Source: Tubiluchus corallicola (lineage: Eukaryota; Priapulida; Priapulimorpha; Priapulimorphida; Tubiluchidae). Taken from it: a stretch of DNA of 64,000 bases. The stretch covers positions 117,001 to 181,000 of the forward strand of contig JAQGDQ010000273.1 of NCBI GenBank assembly GCA_030141605.1. Direction: 5' to 3'. This document shows positions 13,001 through 28,000 of this stretch, in pieces. Within the stretch, counting starts at the first letter, position 1. The number at the start of each line of letters is the position of its first letter. The notes under the pieces were generated by a model. It saw only the letters and a program-made list of their open reading frames with translations. It did not search any database and was not told the DNA's origin. Position numbers and translations under genes: made by a program.

Positions 13001-16000
13001 AGTTGGGTGAATAGACACCTGAAGATTTTACGACTTTAATTAATAAAAAACAGAAAACAAACTACATTTCTGATACTGTCATTACTAGTACTTTAACAAG
13101 GAAGCATGTTCCGAAAATGGACTTTGACATACACATAATTTTTAGTACAAGCACGTACCAAGTCACCACGGAACAATGGTGGCAACACCCAGAAGTACGA
13201 CTCTGATGGAAGTGCGTGGAAGCCCTGGAAGACTATTTCATTCACATCAGAATTTACAACAAACTCGTCATTTGTCACTAAGTTGCCTTGACGATCAGCT
13301 ATCGCAAAGTTGTGTCGATTTGGATCTCGAAGTCGAGCAGTAATCTGTAACACACAAAGCACTCACAATGGCACAGCGTTTAAATGAAATCAAAGCTTTT
13401 TTAAAAAAACCTTATTTTTGTTAAAATTAAAATATTAATTTTAATTTCTTTAACATTTTATTTTATATATTAAAAATTAAAAAATTAAAATTTAACTGTT
13501 GCTATTGCATTGTATAAATTATAAAAATTCCTTGAAGCAGATCATCATTAACGGGTTAACAGAAGAAATATAATAAGGTTACCTGACTGATGTAGTATCT
13601 ACTGCTGGTACACTGCTGAGCTACGCCAGAACAATAACACTGGGTGCAGCCTTCCTCATTGTCTGCCGACAGTCCGTAGTAGCCTGATTTGCACACATTA
13701 CAACTGTCACCTTCAACATTAGCCTTGATAAACAAAAAAGATATGAATGTGCAGCATGCCGAGCAAAACTATTCATAACATACTTATAATTAGATTCTTT
13801 GCTTCAAATTGCATGAACTCTTACCTTGCAGTTACAGAACCTCGTGTTGGCATCACAGTAACCAGAAACACCTCTTGGGTCACAGGGGCAGCCAGCTAAA
13901 AGCAAAAAATATGCCACTATAGAGTCAATATAAACAAAATAAATTATGTGAAGTAGATCGACATGAAACACGAGTAGCTAATGGACAGCTGTAGGTTGGT
14001 TTTGGTAGGCCATCAAGGCCATCATCATAATAAATAAGTTAAACAAATAGGTAAGTTGTTTGATCAATCCATGAATCAGATGGCAATAAACAAAATATTG
14101 TACTAAAAAGTATATTACAAATATTATACTAAAAACAATGCAGTAAAGCAACTCCAAAAAGTTTTTCACTTTTCAGAGCGACGTGATTTTTCAGATCTAA
14201 CGCAAATTTGAGTTTCAAATATTCAAATTTTGACTTCTGTCATTTCACATGAGCCAAAGCTTATAAAACGGTGATATTCTGAAACACTAAACAAAATAGT
14301 GATGTCAGTAAATCGTAATTTACAAAAACTCTTAATATAATTAATTTAAGTAAAATAGCATGTGCATAAAACATAAATGTGCTTTAAGTATTTTAAATTA
14401 AAATATACTTAAAAGTATTCTGTCTTTTTGGAAAGATATTTATCTAACTAATCTCTGGAATATTTATGGAATTTTCAAATACTGTTATGCTAAGTAATTA
14501 TGTATTTAAAAATATTGAACAAGTCGGTCTATCGCTTACCAAATCTTAACATGGCGGCATCACTTAAATAACCTCGTGCTGCATTGAAACAAAAAATTTC
14601 AATGCAATTATAAACAGTGATTTGTAAAATCAGAAAATTATTGTAAAATAACAATAAGCTTATTTGCAGCAAACTAACAAAGTCAAATCATATATCAGAC
14701 ACTACCGTTTTAAACATGGTAGAAGCAATTAACCTCCCAAAGCAACCACAGAAAAATGAAACACTTCTTGAGTTTATTGAACCAACAAGAATGACATTAT
14801 TCCCAGGCTTGAGAGCTCTACCTCTCAAGATTGTCTTATGAATATGATTTCTCAAAACTTGCTGGTGGGTCAGAAAAATGGTAAACCTCTACTGCACACA
14901 AACCTACAAGCACAGTAATATCAACATGCAAGCATGTCACTAAGCATAAAAGATGAGACAATACCCAATAAGAACTGCTTATTGCTGCTGCGATCAACTT
15001 TATAACAACTAACTAAATACACAGATGTCATAAAAAAATTATAAATTACATTCTGGTTTGCAGAAATCGCCTGGTTCCATCGGATTGCCTATGTAACCAA
15101 AAGTGCATGATTCACAGCGACGCCCTTGGTAGCCGTCTGGGCAAGCATCACATGTCGGATATCCATCAGAATCTTGATAGCAAGTGGGTGAAAATCTGTA
15201 CAGAAACAACCCAAATTACTGAATCACATATTTTAAGCCTACTTCATAGTTTATAAAGTTATACAAAAAAAATAATTAGTACCAACTTCAAGGTACATGC
15301 GTATAAGTTATAACATCAGGCACTGTTTATTACAAAAAATACGAACAAAAAACGAAAAATTAGACATGGAAAGCTCGCAGCAAATTTATCGACTTACTGG
15401 TTAGATGGATCAGTAAGTGGACATGGACAGGGTCTGCAATATCCCGAATCATCTTCATAATACCCAGGCTTACATTCGTCACAGTAGTCCCCTACAGTGT
15501 TATCTCTGCAATTCTGAGAAAAACAACAGCATTAGTTGTATGCATCGGCCTTTGCTTATTCACCAAACTTACAGACGCAAAAAATGTTAGCAATACGCGG
15601 TAGTGATAACAACGTTACTCACAGAGCAAACTCCTGTCTCCGGATCACAAGTGTTAGAATGTCCATTGCACTGACAGGGTTCACAACGACCAAGGTACAA
15701 AGCTGGTACACGTGTGTATCCAGTAGCACAATCCTGCAGAAAAAGAAGTTATTTATGCCAAAAAGCCACAAACTTACAAAAATTTAGTATTTCTGGTACT
15801 GGCTCACATTTGCACGAGTTCAGCAGTCTGATTTTCATATGTAGCCATCATTCTAAATCCTACTTTTCTTCACAATTCTTTCCACTGAAGTCGCTTTCTC
15901 TCCTTGCAAATGGCTAATTGAGAAGATGAGCTGATAACGCAACTAATAACAATACATAAAATACCTCACAAGAAAGCCCAATATATCCTGCAGGGCATAA

Positions 16001-19000
16001 GCACTCCTCTACTGCATAAGCCTGCTCCTGGCCCGTTTCCTCGTCTACAGCGATGTCCATGGACACCGATTTCAAACTGAAAAAATTTAAAATTTAATTT
16101 AAATATGTAGTAATAGTATTCCTTTGGATATATGAATTTATATGGTTAACAAACATTTATTTACTATTAAATTGAAGTGAACACGAAGTGTGTCTAGCAC
16201 CTGGAATTCGGACTTTCAGAAGGAGTAAAAGCAAGGTATTTTTGAAATATCTAGAGACCGGAACTGGAGTCAATCATTAATCCAAAAGATTCTACATCAC
16301 GTCAAAATGTATCAAATCAGTTTGAATTCAACTGGACCTGATAAATATAGATCAAACATTTTACTGCAACGTGCAATCACATGACAAGACATAGAGAGGC
16401 TGAGAGGCTATGCAGTGTTAAATACCTAATAAACTTAAACATACGAAATACAAAGTTTCTAAATTACACCCTACCTAGTCTCTTGCATTTGTGATGAGTA
16501 CGATGCTTTGACAAGAATGTATTTCAAATCAGCAAGAGCCATCATAAGATGTTCTCGAGTCGTAAACTGTCCATCAGGCCGTTTCCAAACATTCTATTTT
16601 CAAAAAAAAATCAGGAAACAATATAGGAAAGTTGTACCTATTGTGATATATGACAAAATACTGCAAACACGCCTATGCATATTCATAACTGTGCACCCTT
16701 TTTCCTCTATGCAAAACTTTTCGTTCAACTCCTAGTAATATTTGAATAATGAAACACCCAAATTTTAACCTGTATCAAAAAATTAGAAAGCAATTTTCAT
16801 TAGGATGGCAATGTAATATTAAGAAACAATTCCACAAACAGTTTTGATTACAGTTTAGCACTACAGAAGAATTGCAAACAAAGTTATAAAAAACAAAAAA
16901 CCATTCAATTACCTCATACATCGGTACTTGATATGCCTGTTCTGTGTCAGGTCTTGGTTTCTGTCCAGCATTGTGAAAGAGAAGGATGTCATTTCCCTAC
17001 ACAACAAACCAGCAGAAATGCTTAGAATATTTTCTATCAAGTTTATTATTCAAATTTTTCCATTATTGTTTCTCATCTACGTACAATAGTCTTGAAAATT
17101 AGATGCATTAACTTGCACAAAAATGTGCAAACAGTAGCTTCTAAAAAAAGTAGAAAGATCTAGTACACTTTGACAATAACACCGAAAGTTATCACTGAGA
17201 CCAAAGTGACGCCAATGTTACCATTGATGGAAAAAGTATTTTCTGTAGATTATAACAGGAAAAAGATACTCGAAGCAAACAGATGTAAAACTTACAAATA
17301 TTTCCACATCAGATGAAGTATCATTGTATATAGCAGCTGAACTACCCCTATAAGAAATGGTGTAACGAATGGTTCCACCATAAGCTGTCACCTAAAACAT
17401 AAAGTTCAACGTTGATCACAGCCATAATTATAGCATTGACGATAACTTTTATAGTGCATTTACACAGTACAATTTACAAAAAAAAACATTTAAAATATGT
17501 TTTGCAAAAATGACACCAAAAGAGTTAACATACACCTCTTAAATTGCTTTTTTCTCCCTAAGTAAATTTACTTCAACCTTAAGGAAACAAAATGATAAAG
17601 TAGTTATAAAGAACTAAAATTCTAACACAGTAATTAAAAACACTTTTAGACAAAATACTTTTTAAATTAACATATAAAAACAAAATATGTCAATTCCTGG
17701 TTTGCACAACTAGAGCAGTATTCTAAAGAAACGTGTTTCAATTGATTCTCAAATATTACTAGTGCAAGACATTTATAACTGAGGAATAAATATTTGGAAT
17801 TACCACATGACTTAGATAAAACTAATGTGTTATTAACAAAACAGTTGACAGTTCATTTAAATGACTTGTCTAATACAGTGGCCGCCGCTTATTGTGGACA
17901 CCTCGGGCCAGCAGTGTATGTCCATATTAAGCGGCTGTCCATATTAAGCGAAGTGACCCATGAAGACCCTTCCCCTTCATTAAAAAAGGCAAAAAACTGT
18001 CTGTATCAACTCGTCTCCTGTTTTATTGAAAAAAAGAAGTCAGACGAGTTTGTTTGGCAGGAAACTTTTCTCTCAACCTTGAACGGAAGGAAGTTATCAC
18101 AGTTTCGAAGCTCTCAAGGCCACGGAAAACGGCGAACTGACTGATGCAATGACTCACACAGGCAGCAGAGCGGGAAGCTCTTTTCAATCACGCGCGCAGG
18201 CCGTGGTTGGCACGGCTGGTCACGTGCCAAGAATGTTCGCTGTCCATATTAAGCGGCGGTTGTCCATATTAACCGGCGGATTTTATTAGGGGAAAATTCC
18301 GTCCCTCGCGAGTTGTCCACAATAACCGGCTGTCCACAATAACCGTGTCCATAATAAGCGGCGGCCACTGTACATCAGTCAATGATTGTTTCATTAGCAG
18401 CGCTGCTTAAAAATTAATTTTCTAACTTAATTAATACACTGACCTTGTCACCTAAAAATGCTTCAGGTAAAGACCAATAATAAACAGTGTCCCTGTCTAA
18501 GGCACGGAAATTGGCAAACTGCAATGATGCCTCGTTGGGGTTCGTCTGTATGCCACTAGTGACATCTTGCAGTCGTGACCGGTCAGTCAACTTGAAAGCT
18601 TCTGCACCCACCCTGAAATTTGCTGACACCTAAAGAAGAAAAACCTTGTACTGAGATTATTCTAGAAATAGTTACAAAATATCAGGTCACAAACTATATG
18701 CAGCTTTAAAGTGGCGATTAATAAAATAAGACGTGACTGGTATTAAAGCTTCCTGATGAGTTTAAAGTACACAAAAAGTTCACGCAGCGTCAATTCACAT
18801 CTTCAGAACAAAATGAAGAAATATGCCTAACAGAAGCAAACAAAAATTTTAGCTCTGCACATACATTTACAGATGCATACAGATTGTTTCAAATTTGAGA
18901 TTTTATAAAACACATTAACAAGCTAATTTAATACAAAAAATAAGAAAATGAATTTTCAACTACAACAAAAACAAACTTGACAAAATTGCATTTACCTGAT

Positions 19001-22000
19001 CACGGTTCCAGTCTGTACTACTGCACTGATCTGTAATGCCCATACAGAAACACCGCACACATCCGTACGGATTCTTTGCATGCAAGTGGTATGTACTTGC
19101 TGCACAACGATCACACCGAGGCCCGACAACATTCGGCTGTAAAAAATTGGATTTTTGACTTTGAATGCTCAATTAATACCAGAAAATAAAGTTGAAAACA
19201 TGCAGTAACTGTTAAACTTTCAATATGTACAGATTTACAAAAATAAAAATATGGATATTAAAATGTAGTAAAGTGGTTGAAGAATCACTACCCACTTATT
19301 TTAACGTTTATCACAGTGTGCGTTTGTTTTAAATACATTAAGCAACGTCATAACACATTACATTTCTCAGGAATGTAACTAAAAGAACAAATCAATGCAA
19401 TTTACAATAGCATGACAACAAAAGATTACATTGTAAGTGACATTCACATAAAAATGTCAGTATTTAAAACAACATTTAACTGTTTTCATAGAGCAATGAT
19501 ATTAAATGCACTTAATATTGTAGACCTTCATGTATGTGTGCTGCACAATGACATCTTGTACAGCAGATGTATTGCAATCATAACGAAAATGTGAAACTCG
19601 TGTTTTAATGTACTACGCTGTGTTCACATACCATAGCATCTGGACAACCAGATGTGGTAGCAATGTCAATGACAATTGCTCGAATGCAGAAAGGCAACCA
19701 GATGAAAACAGACGTGAATCAACAAATTTCTTTTTCAGTTGTCACGTTCTCGAAATGTTGCGCTAATATGATGGTAAAAAATTTAACCTGACGCACTTAA
19801 AACAGCCGCTGCCTAAGGAATGTGAACAGAGCTTTACAAAGCTTGCATACAATTACAACCACTAAACTCAAATTCGTTAGCTGAGGGTTAGAATAGTGAT
19901 CACAAAAATGCATCGAAGCTGTGTATGTCTGACCAGAAATGAAATCTTGATTAGTCAAACATCATGTTTCAGAGAACTGATGAAGAATACTTTTGGAAAA
20001 ATGTTATATAATCTAATAACTAAACTTTTATATTTCTTGAGACAAACAACAGAACCAATTGTCTTATATTACAATTGTACAATATTTTACTTTACAGCTA
20101 CCATTAACTGCCTATTCATAAAATGTCAAAGCATTTACAATAGACAGAATATCTGATTTTTTATACATCTATTATTTTTACAGCATTAGTTAAAATATAA
20201 GAAGACATCTTGAAATGTCTTTGCAATATTTAGGATATTAATGATTATCAATAAGCAATAACCGTAGTACATCTGCAAAAAGTAATTTAATATACAAGAA
20301 ACACAAGTTTTTGAAATTAAATGATAACAATAACTTAAGCATTGGCATTATGCATGGACGTCAACACCTCTCATTTACATTCAGGAATATTGCTGGTTAG
20401 CTGAGCAGTTACCTTGAAGCCTTTTGTTGCATAATTGTGGCTAGCAGCTATGTCATACTAATTTTAGTATCACATAGTAGCCATAAAATACCACAACTCA
20501 TGACTCACAACATTGTTCTTTGGGATGATAATGAAAAAATTCTACGAACTATAACTAAGCCACTGGATTTACTAAAAAATTTTATTTAGCAGCAAAAAAC
20601 TAGATTTGAAATAATTAAAATGTGACATTTAACATTTGAACTACAAGATGCAACATTGAAGTTTATCAGCTGTCAGAAGATATACATCTTATAAACTTTT
20701 TCTGGATGATAATAATATGAATCATATAATGTGACACCTGGTCCCATACAGATATATTATACAATAAGGAAAACAGACGATACTGGGGCTGGTATTTATA
20801 ATAAAAATATTCTGTTTAATTATAATGCGTAACTATATGTGCCATCTAGAAACATCAGACAATGACAATCAAGATTTCAAAGCAAATCACCACATTTATT
20901 TGTATATCCGAGCTAAGTGTTTATTATTTTTTTATGCTAACTTAAGCAGCGAAAATTAGTCATAGGAGGGCCAAGCTACAGTGATGCACAATGCACCAAA
21001 TTACTTGCGGCACCATATCAGCTTTATATTATTTTGTGCTATTACACGCCCACCTCTGCCCCATTACGAATTGTTAAGAAAGCATTAAGCTCAATCCACA
21101 ACACGCGTATAGTAGTAACACTCGGGCAAAATTCCACAGAAACGCTTTCCACACTTTGATGAACCTGCTACACTTTTTTAAAAAATTGTACTCAACTCTA
21201 CGTAAGCTCACAAATAAAGTTCACAGGAGCCATTTACTGGATGAAGAAGACGTTACTAACTTATCAAAATAATGTCGTTAACTTTTTTTGACTTCTAAAA
21301 TGTGACACTGAAAAAACATGATTTATATTAAAAACTAGGCCACAAATGTGATACAAAGTTTCATAAATATCTAGTAAGTCAGAACAATGGGTTTGAACTG
21401 CAATGTGAAGCGCACTTTTTTGAAAAGGTGACTGGCAAAGAGTAATCTTGCAGCATAGTATAGTCTGCATTAGATAACAGTGAGTGATAAAAACAAGAAA
21501 CTCAGGCACGGAAGGCAAGCTAGCAATTTAGGTTACTCACAAGCTTAGGGTGAAATATAAAAGACAAGAAAATTGTTTCTCGTAAACCAGCAGTCCAGCA
21601 GGACTATAGCTTCAATTCACAGTTACGAACCAAAACACTGAGTACTTATTAACTACTGATAACTGACGGCTGGAATTTCTAGCAGGTAGATCTAGCACAC
21701 TCAGTGTTGTCTCTGCAACCGAATAGCGATAAATTAAGCTATCTAAATTAGTTTTGGTCCTGAAGATAACAAGTTGGTAATTGATCATTAATTGATTAAT
21801 GATCATGAGTTGATCAATCATTTAAAAAAGAGAATGCTAGTATACAGCTTATGGAATGGTAGCAGTAAGTCTGAAAAACACACAGTATATTGGGAATACT
21901 TTTAGGTAGAGGGGAATGCTTTAACTCAATCATCACGTTCCATTACCATTACATTCAACTCTAGTTGCACAATATCCAATTTTCCACTACTACACACAAT

Positions 22001-25000
22001 TAAGGAAGTTACACCATTAATAAAGAAGTGTGCCTGTATTGGAATTGAATAATTAGCACATTTTTCAGTGCACTGCTAGTTACGAGACTTCACAGTTTGC
22101 TACCCACTAGTACCGCTGTCCTTGTGCAATGATATAAACTAGTATGAACCCGTGCATGCACCGCTGTGCGAAAAATGCTTACCCGATCCAGGTCTGCCAT
22201 CTTAGGTCCACATGTACAGTAGCAAAAGGCGACAAGTAATAGACTGATTAGTAGTGAAAAACAAGGATGAATCCGGCAGCCATGGTTATATGGAGCATCT
22301 TGTGGGGGTGGGGAATCCTGCGTCTGTGGTTAATACAGACCCGAGATGCAGCAATTTAACAGAAACAAACATGACCTGTTAGTAACGAACCATTAGACAA
22401 TAGCTGTAACACCCGAAGAGTATGCTAAAACTGTGAACATATATGAAAGTCGTTATAAGTGTGACTATGCTAGCAACGACATGGGAAGGAATGTTTCAGA
22501 AGAGAAACACTTGGCAAACCAACTCCAAAGAAAGACAGATGAACTGATTTAAGTGCGCAACAAAAACGGTTTCAAATACAAAAAGTTTAAACCTAACTAC
22601 TGCAATTAAAAAACAAAATATAAGATAAAAGAAAGATGAGAAATTTGACAGAAATGAGTTGATACCTAAATGAGTTAGTTTATGAGATATTAATACTTAC
22701 TACTAGTCAAATAAATGAACGCATCATTAAAAAGACAAATCATAAAAACAGAGAAAAAAGCTGGTAAACTACCTAGGTTCTTACTCTTAATGACGACACT
22801 GCAGATCATTTTACTTGCATTTATGTAGAACTAAATATAAACTGTACATAATATCTTACGAAATTAATAGCAAAGCTGATGAAATGTTAGTATAATTAAA
22901 TCAAGGCATGTTTAATTCTAACATTAAGTTAGAGATTGCACAAGATGCTGCTCTTACAAAGATGTGGAACTAAATAACGTGATGAAATTTAAGATTTACT
23001 GCTGTACAAAATAGTGACCAGTGACCATGAAAACAAAATTACTGAAAGGATAATTACATAATCACTGCACGACTAAAACAACAGTCGGCTCTGAGAAATC
23101 TGTCATAAGGTGTTCGCTCTTACATATATCACAATTGAAATGGTCAATACCACCATAACATTCACTGAAGGTTTAATTATATTATTGAATATAATTCGAC
23201 CTAAAAATACTAAATGTTTCTCTGTGATAAAAATGTCTGATAAAATTTCAAATGTTGGACACTTTCAAGTGCACATGCTTTCAGAAATAAAATTCAGTTT
23301 TTAATAAAATATGTGATACGTATTAAAATTAATAGAAAAAATCCCACAATGAAGACATTAATTTTTTTTCAATTCTTCATAAGAATTTTCAATTGGAAAA
23401 AGGTACTGCTGCAGTTATTAATATTATATTTAAAAACTAAGAAAAATTTGTGTAACAATGACAAGAAAAGTCTCACCAACTTTTCACCACTTCACATTTA
23501 AAATGTTTACAAAACTACCGTAGGTATTGTGCCAAAAATTATGGCATGTTTTGTGCACAGCAAACAATCTAAAAATGTGTTTCAGAATGTGTTTCAAGTA
23601 CGAGTAGATTTGTTGATTTCATCATGAGTGCAAACGTGCACATAAGTCCACCTCAGTTTTTGCAGTGCTGTTGTTTTGGTTCCACTGCAGTGACATTGCA
23701 TATATAAGGTGAAAAATAAACCATAACAACAAACTTTGAAAACTCATGCTCGGTGGGAGATGTACAATGGATAGTAGCGACACCGGGACACTGGGTTTAC
23801 CCACTACGTTCACTACGTATAAACTATGGGTCAGTCCAATAACGGGGTTACTATGGGCCTCGGTAAATCAGTAGCCACCAAAAAACAAAACAAACTAAAT
23901 TCTGCAGTGACAGTGCACTGCAAGTTAATCTGTAACCATTTACAATGGTTATAAACTACAGGGACTAATTTACCAGACCTTTGCTTCTACAGTGCCACAT
24001 CTCGGGGTACCACACACGACACGACAAAACCACAAGTTTTATTTGTGCTTCCATAAAAACCATGGCTGTGCAATAATTACATGATATGAACAATTGAACA
24101 TAGACATGCATCAGACATGTTATAAACAATAGTATTCGATACTTCAGAGATTAATAGAAATTTTTCCAAAATCATTTTTGCCAAAAATCATTTTATAACG
24201 TTTTTAAGTTAAGCAGTTTTAGTTACACACATCCAGTTTACAGTTTAACTCTTACGCATTCAACGTTACAGACATTCATTAATTAATTAAACAACACAGT
24301 TAGAAATTAGTTAACTGCCTCGTGCACGACAACGACAACAGTGCATCGGGCGAGCAAAATCAACAGTGTCGACAACTAGTGCCAAGTGATTGAGTGACAC
24401 AACAATGCATGAAATGCAAATTTACCTTGCACTTGCACTGTTGGGTAACAGGATCCGGATTGGGAGACACGCTGCCAATTGGATCGCACTGACTGGGACG
24501 CTCTAAAAAAACAAATGACATAATATTGTTAACTTACACGGCTTAAAAATCCCATGTTACAAATAATTACATACATAGATAAAACTAAAATAAAAGGAAC
24601 ATAAAAATAATTAAAAAGTCAGTAAAATGCTCTAAAACCCATAAATAAAAGTTTGAAGATAAAAGTTCATTCCATAATTTGAACAACCTCAATATACATA
24701 TTGCATCGAAATTCACAACGTTAACAACATAGACATTATTTGAAAATAGCAGCCTATTTCTGAGTCTGCTAATTTTACAAGGCACCAAAAAACCTTGCTA
24801 TTATTTGCATATGTTTTACAGGCAAAAATTTTATATACTCATATCCAATAGCGTTTCTGTTATCTTATCTAAATTAGCTACTACAGAGCATTAGGCATCC
24901 ATACAAAAATATTTTACATATTTAGTAATATTAAGACTTTAATGCTATATTCTTAAGAAAATATTTTATTCCTGTAACATTAGAGCAAATGACTTATTTA

Positions 25001-28000
25001 TTTGGATTGCCCAAGTTTACAAATAATTTCATTTTAAAGATAACATTACCAAAATTACAAAGAAATCCTTGACTATGAAATTAACTAAGAAAGACTAGCT
25101 AAATGTTAAAAAAGGAAACTTTCTTTTAAATCTATAAAGCACAAACTAAGTTTTCTTTGAAATAAATGAGGCATTGCAGGGGATTACATGTATATAAGCA
25201 TTTGCGTAATGCTAACAACAGCAGAAAATGGACTTCCGGAGATATACCTTTAACAAAAGTATGATAAAAAGATGATTACAAATTTACAGGCATGCACTAA
25301 ACACAATACTGCTAATACCTTTTCCTTTTGCCTTCGTGAGCGGATAATAAACTGTGAAAAACCATAATTAGTCCAAGGTAAAACAGGTTACACCAAATTA
25401 GATAAACAAGTATAAAATGTATGGAGGTATATTTCCCAATTATTAACTCAAACATCCGGCACTCATATTGTGTGGCATTAGTTTCTAAATTAGCATCTAC
25501 ACTTTGTGACAATCAGAACAACCATAAATAATGAACTAACATTGTAAAATGTCAATGAAAAGTTTTCCCTACTGAAGAAAGAATAACCTGCTGTTCGAAA
25601 AAAGTATGGGAATCTGTGTAAAGCCTGTCAAGTGAACGATTTAGCTGCACATTAGACTTCCTGAAATCTTGACAAGCATTAATTAATGCTAGGGTAGTAT
25701 GCTTGTAAGTGTGACTTTTAACGAAAAAATTTCATAATTTAAGTGATAGTCAAACCATAACAATAACGGTAAAAATTGCTCCATGCAAAACAATCTATTT
25801 CAAAATCCAGGGTACTTACCATGCACAAAAGTATAGTAATCAAATCCGTGAATTCAAAAACATTTGCTGAGGCAGGAGAATTTCTGTGTTGAAAAACCGA
25901 GTGACATCAGGACTTTTCAGTTTTTGGCAAATTCACTGAGAATTTTACAACGGACAAAGCCACGCGATACCATTTTTCTTACTTTAACGTGCAGCAAAGT
26001 ACCAAAATTTTTATGCAATGACAATTATCCCAAAAAATATCAAAGCCTCCTACCTCTTACACATCTTTCTCCTGGATTATAAGGGTTTCCTGTGTAACCT
26101 GGAGCACACCTGTCGCATTGTCGACCCTCATAGCCTGCCTCACAAGCATCACACGTTACCTGTTGATCTCGATCCAAGAAGCAAGTTGGTGAAAATCTAT
26201 AGAGAAAAAACAAAGTATGTTACATATAGCTATAAAGCTACTTGATCATGCAAACAAACAATAAAATAATAACAGTGATTATCTTTCACATAGTTTAACC
26301 GAATTGAGTTTTATCACTGCTCAGATTTAGACCGCTCAGATTAATTAAAAGTCTGTAACTAAAGACAAGATCCGGGAAGATCATTTGAATTCCTGATACG
26401 CCTGATTTGTGAAACATCCAGTGTTCAAGTATATGTATCTAGAAAACATTTTACTGTTGATTTCTTATACAAGTATATCAGAGAACTAATTCACAAGTTA
26501 TTAAACCTATGAATTTATTAGGTAACTGAATTTTAAATTTAAAGGAGAACAGGGTCCCATGATACAAATTGTTCTAACTCACAGAACACTGAACCTTTAA
26601 TTTAATTTCATGTTCGCGGGATTATGTTCGCGTGATTAGCATTTCACTGTTGCACACGTTTTACCATTCCTTGGTTAGAAGGACATCAATGTGCATATTA
26701 AAAATGTGTGGCCAAAAAATAGGCAATGTGGCTGATCGTAAGAAGACAGTTCAATTGTGATGTGGCGCACAGTCTCACAAGTACAGTGGTAAATTTGAAA
26801 TTTTAATTTTTAAAGTTAAAATTTTCTGAGTATTTGTGAATCATAGTCAATAGTTCACACTAGAGCTGTATTTAAATTTTTACTCTCGCAATATGCGCAA
26901 CACGTTCATGGAATGTTTCTGCGTTAGCCCGCTAGAAAATTATATTCAGTTGTGATGTCATCACTGGCTGTGCTTCCCCGGCAATAATTAAGGTTTCAAC
27001 GCTACTATTTAATTATCAGTAGCATTTTGGCATTATTCTAGGTGATAAAATGTATATTTTCGCCGTACTTCAAAATGGGATAGGATCTGAAAAATCATCC
27101 TGTTTTGCTTTATTCATTATTATAAGTTCTGTAAAACATCCAAAAAATCTTCAAAAAGATGCAATTAATCTGACCTATAATTTAACATTATAAAATGAAA
27201 CTCTACATTGTGTTTTGGAACTCAGCAGTTTCTATAACAAGTCTGTCCCCCTTAAGAAATGCATTAAATTGCACTTACTGATTGTGTTTTGGAACTCAGC
27301 AGTTTCTATAACAAGTCTGTCCCCCTTAAGAAATGCATTAAATTGCACTTACTGGTTTGGTGGTCGTGAAAGAGGGCAAGGACATGGTCTGCATGTGTTG
27401 TCCCTGTCACGGTAGTAACCACGGATACATCTTTCACACCTCGGCCCCTCTGTATTGTCCCTACAATTCTGAAAAAACATTCTAGTGTGAAAAACACAAA
27501 TTTTCTCAACCATAATCTACTGTAAACATTAGTACTCTGAACTTAAGATGGAAATCATTTTTTCCAAAAAAGCGATTAAATGGTTCATTTAATGAAATCA
27601 TTACTCAGTGATTATATTTCCTTCACAATTTTAGACATTTAGTGTTAAAATAGAGAACACATTGGAAATAGAATTAGAGTTATCTAGTATATGTGTTTTT
27701 TCCAAAGTACGTTGAAATACATTTTGTATTATATTTAGTTTTTGTTTCATCCTAAAAGTTTACTGACATTGACCGTGCCATGTCAATGTTGGATGAACTA
27801 CAACAGTTGCTGAGCACTCAGCATATAACTCAAAGGTGTCAAACGAATACCAGGTAATGATTTTTTCAGGGTATAAGACAATCATGTAAAATACCCTGAA
27901 ATGTAAAAGACAACCAATCCAAATTAATTGCATCACAGTTTTGCTTATTTTTAAGTCAGAGATTTTAATTGGAAGAGGAGCATGTCACGTGACTCATAAT

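Noticed and set aside
17794-18144. Plus-strand 116-codon frame
   Set aside because: Runs from intron into the miniature element at 17,876; no DDE or helix-turn-helix motif.
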